This document shows, piece after piece, positions 62,101 to 64,000 of a DNA stretch of 64,000 nt. Source of the DNA: Trichoplax sp. H2 (lineage: Eukaryota > Placozoa > Uniplacotomia > Trichoplacea); assembly GCA_003344405.1 (NCBI GenBank), contig NOWV01000230.1:1-64000 (forward strand), given 5' to 3'. A program made the position numbers and the translations under genes. The first letter of the stretch is position 1. Each line of letters starts with the position of its first letter. Under the pieces are notes generated by a model. The model ran no database searches. It worked only from the letters and a program-made list of their open reading frames with translations, and was not told the origin of the DNA.

Positions 62101-64000
62101 CACCGTAAACGCGATCGGAATTCAGACTATTAATTGTTTGCTTATTATAATTGCAACATAGAGTAAAGTGTATTTCTTAATTATGCCAAATTAGATATCG
62201 CTGGAATTGCTGATGATAAATCAACAAATTTATTTTGGATAGCCTATAATAATATTTTACTGCTAACAGTTTCCTCTCTTGATTATGATTATATAGCACC
62301 AACAGCATACCCACGTAATATAACTCTAATCAATTCATCATCAACTTCACTTTCTCTTCTTTGGCATACCATTCCTTTATCTGACCATAATGGTGTCATT
62401 ATTCAATATCGAATTCGTTATAATGCTACTCAGTGGAACCATTATGGAGAAGTTTATATCAGCGGAACAGCCAATATGACAACACTAACCAATTTAATGG
62501 CTTATACAACTTATAAAATTATAATGAGTGCTGCCACTTTCGTCGGATACGGACCCGAAAGTCCGATAATATCAATGACTACGAATCAATCGGGTTAGAT
62601 AACCTCTTTTAATGGTATTTTTATGATCGTAGGGGTGCTTTATGATATTATTAGTTTAGATTACTTTACCAGTAACTTATCAATCAGATAAATACTAGAA
62701 TTAAAAACAGTTATATAATACTATAAAAGTCTAGTCTTTAAGTTAGTACATTGTACTTACTGCATATACTTCACTAAATGGACTGCTTGCTAAAAAAACG
62801 GCGTAATATTTTATGTTGATTAGGCATTGCAGTAATTCGTAAATTACATAAAGTTTATGCCTAGTCAATCCTATACTACCATTTAAACTAAATATCTTTT
62901 TATATCGTCTCAATAATTACCATTTAAATTGCATATAGTATTTCTTTTTTGTTACAATTACTAAAGCATCTAAATTATTTTACCTGTAAAATTATAAGGT
63001 TATATCCGCCTTCTCATACTTTAAAAATAACTTTGATTTAATATACTCATATACTATCGTTTTCGTCATCAGTACCAAGTTTCTATCCTTTGGAAGTAAA
63101 TGCTACGGCTATATCAGCTACTGCAATAAATGTGACGTGGAAGCCGCCACCCATGCTACATAGAAATGGAATTATAACCAGATATAGTGTACAGTACAAT
63201 TCTAGTCTTGGTAATAGTGGAGGAATTATTTTCCTGAACGGGTCTTTAATGGCCGCAACTTTGAGAAATCTGCTTCCTTTTACTAATTATTCAATCACCT
63301 TGAAGGCCGCTACCATAATTGGGTTTGGACCTCAAAGTCCTAATATTACAGTAAATACGTGGGAAGCAGGTTAGCATGTAATTTGATTTTATATTTTCAA
63401 ATCTGTTGTTATATAGATCAAATGTATTATTTATTCTACTTTATCGATTTTACATCATGTTAGTACCTCAATCTTATCATCGAAATATTAGCGGCAAACC
63501 ATTATCTGCTAAAGCTCTCTAATTAGCTAGCTGCCACTTTCTTTAACCGATCGAAATGGCATTATAATAAGTTATAGAATACATTATAATTCAACTAGAG
63601 ACAGTCATCACGGATCCCTTCTAGTTACGTCTCCAGCAGTCAATCCTTTACTACCATTTAAACTAAATATCTTTTTATATCGTCTCAATAATTACCATTT
63701 AAATTGCATATAGTATTTCTTTTTTGCTACAATAACTAAGCATCTAAATTATTTTACCTGTAAAATTATAAGGTTATATCCGCCTTCTCATACTTTAAAA
63801 AATAACTTTGATTTAATATACTCATATACTGTCGTTTTCGTCATCAGTACCAAGTTTCTATCCTTTGGAAGTAAATGCTACGGCTATATCAGCTACTGCA
63901 ATAAATGTGACGTGGAAGCCGCCACCCATGCTACATAGAAATGGAATTATAACCAGATATAGTGTACAGTACAATTCTAGTCTTGGCAATAGTGGAGGAA
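53129..64000 (+). CDS. Modular Ig / IgGFc-binding-type / FN3 surface protein (5' part, runs off window)
   Basis: Exons: 53129-53198 (signal peptide MRIVTTLLLFAVLVG..), 53316-53600 (Ig1; C47, W59, C99), 54174-55445 (IgGFc-binding-type domain, residues 119-542), 55944-56231 (Ig2), 57185-58459 (second IgGFc-binding-type domain, 639-1063), 59165-59452 (Ig3), 59585-59830 (Ig4), 60058-60354 (Ig5), 60460-60774 (FN3-1), 60991-61296 (FN3-2), 62297-62593 (FN3-3), 63073-63369 (FN3-4), 63847 onward (copy of FN3-4, incomplete). All introns are GT..AG and phase 1; 1745 codons precede the last exon. The two large domains share GREFY/GRDFC starts, SLIFP/SLILP plus YGKKYV, GNxCANxP and VCDxPCL motifs and end at FGLxQYxWxSQ. 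This is the family pattern of the domain at the N-terminus of mucin-like FCGBP. Sequons (NxS/T) are frequent. Secretion or cell-surface adhesion is expected. The C-terminus is unseen, so a membrane anchor, kinase or phosphatase cannot be excluded. No known gene name fits this order. Confidence 0.9.
61781..62225. repeat. About 230-bp diverged tandem duplication in an intron
   Basis: Within the intron between FN3-2 and FN3-3, 61781-62010 and 62011 to about 62225 are collinear diverged copies. Both start CCAAGGATTA-like and share TAGTATCATTAA, TAGTAAA/CGAAAAT and GTTTGCTTAT-like blocks. Confidence 0.7.
62863..64000 (+). repeat. 775-bp tandem duplication carrying an FN3 exon
   Basis: 62863-63637 is repeated directly from 63638 to the window edge with only a handful of differences (about 2% by eye). 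The unit contains intron sequence, the FN3-4 exon (63073-63369, copy starting 63847) and the 5' part of an FN3 pseudo-exon. In the visible part of the second FN3 exon the only difference I see is a silent GGT to GGC. Confidence 0.93.
63464..63636 (+). pseudogene. Broken, truncated FN3 exon
   Basis: After an acceptor-like TAG at 63461-63463 the phase-1 frame opens as an FN3 exon (VPQSYHRNISGKPLSAKAL) and then meets TAA. A one-base shift later recovers PLSLTDRNGIIISYRIHYNS, typical of FN3 strand C-C' sequence in this gene. The similarity stops at about 63637, where the 775-bp duplication begins. Use of this exon would break the protein, so it is probably skipped. Confidence 0.75.

Overview
The window is AT-rich nuclear DNA (about one third G+C by eye) from an animal. 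Its genes have spliceosomal introns with GT..AG ends, and they encode metazoan families: a PA-TM-RING goliath-type ubiquitin ligase, a class A GPCR, ACAD9, and a modular Ig/FN3 cell-surface or secreted protein. There are no bacterial operons or Shine-Dalgarno sites. Gene content, an intronless GPCR, mostly short introns and AT-richness suggest a non-bilaterian invertebrate, with a placozoan such as Trichoplax as my best guess and a sponge as the main alternative. No marker in the window settles this.

Layout. Positions 1-2719 are repeat-rich: GC-rich clusters of GTAC palindromes and a foldback element with 94-bp inverted ends around a 142-bp tandem array. A six-exon goliath/RNF130-RNF150-like E3 ligase gene spans 2720-9463 (+). 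Its 5-kb first intron holds another GTAC island and a decaying repeat array. After 6 kb without a recognisable gene comes a single-exon class A GPCR at 15745-16785 (-). The next 10.6 kb has no supported gene but contains a 32-bp near-perfect hairpin. An intact CENP-B/Tigger-like DDE protein lies at 27345-28922 (-). A further 8 kb holds decayed tandem repeats and a sequence duplicated on both sides of a 20-N gap. Two tandem ACAD9 paralogues follow at 36852-38809 and 45040-46989 (+), each with one intron at the same site. Between them lie two more N gaps with duplicated flanks. The last 11 kb (53129-64000, +) is the 5' part of a large gene, which runs off the right edge.

The last gene is the most unusual. 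It encodes a signal peptide, then Ig, IgGFc-binding N-terminal-type domain, Ig, a second IgGFc-binding-type domain, three more Ig domains and at least four FN3 domains. Each domain is one exon and every intron is phase 1. At the right edge a 775-bp tandem duplication copies an FN3 exon almost unchanged and cuts through a decayed FN3 pseudo-exon, so exon duplication appears recent. The other genes are unrelated housekeeping, receptor or mobile-element-derived genes and show no joint pathway. The duplicated sequence around the N gaps looks like unmerged haplotypes, so repeat counts in those places should not be taken at face value.
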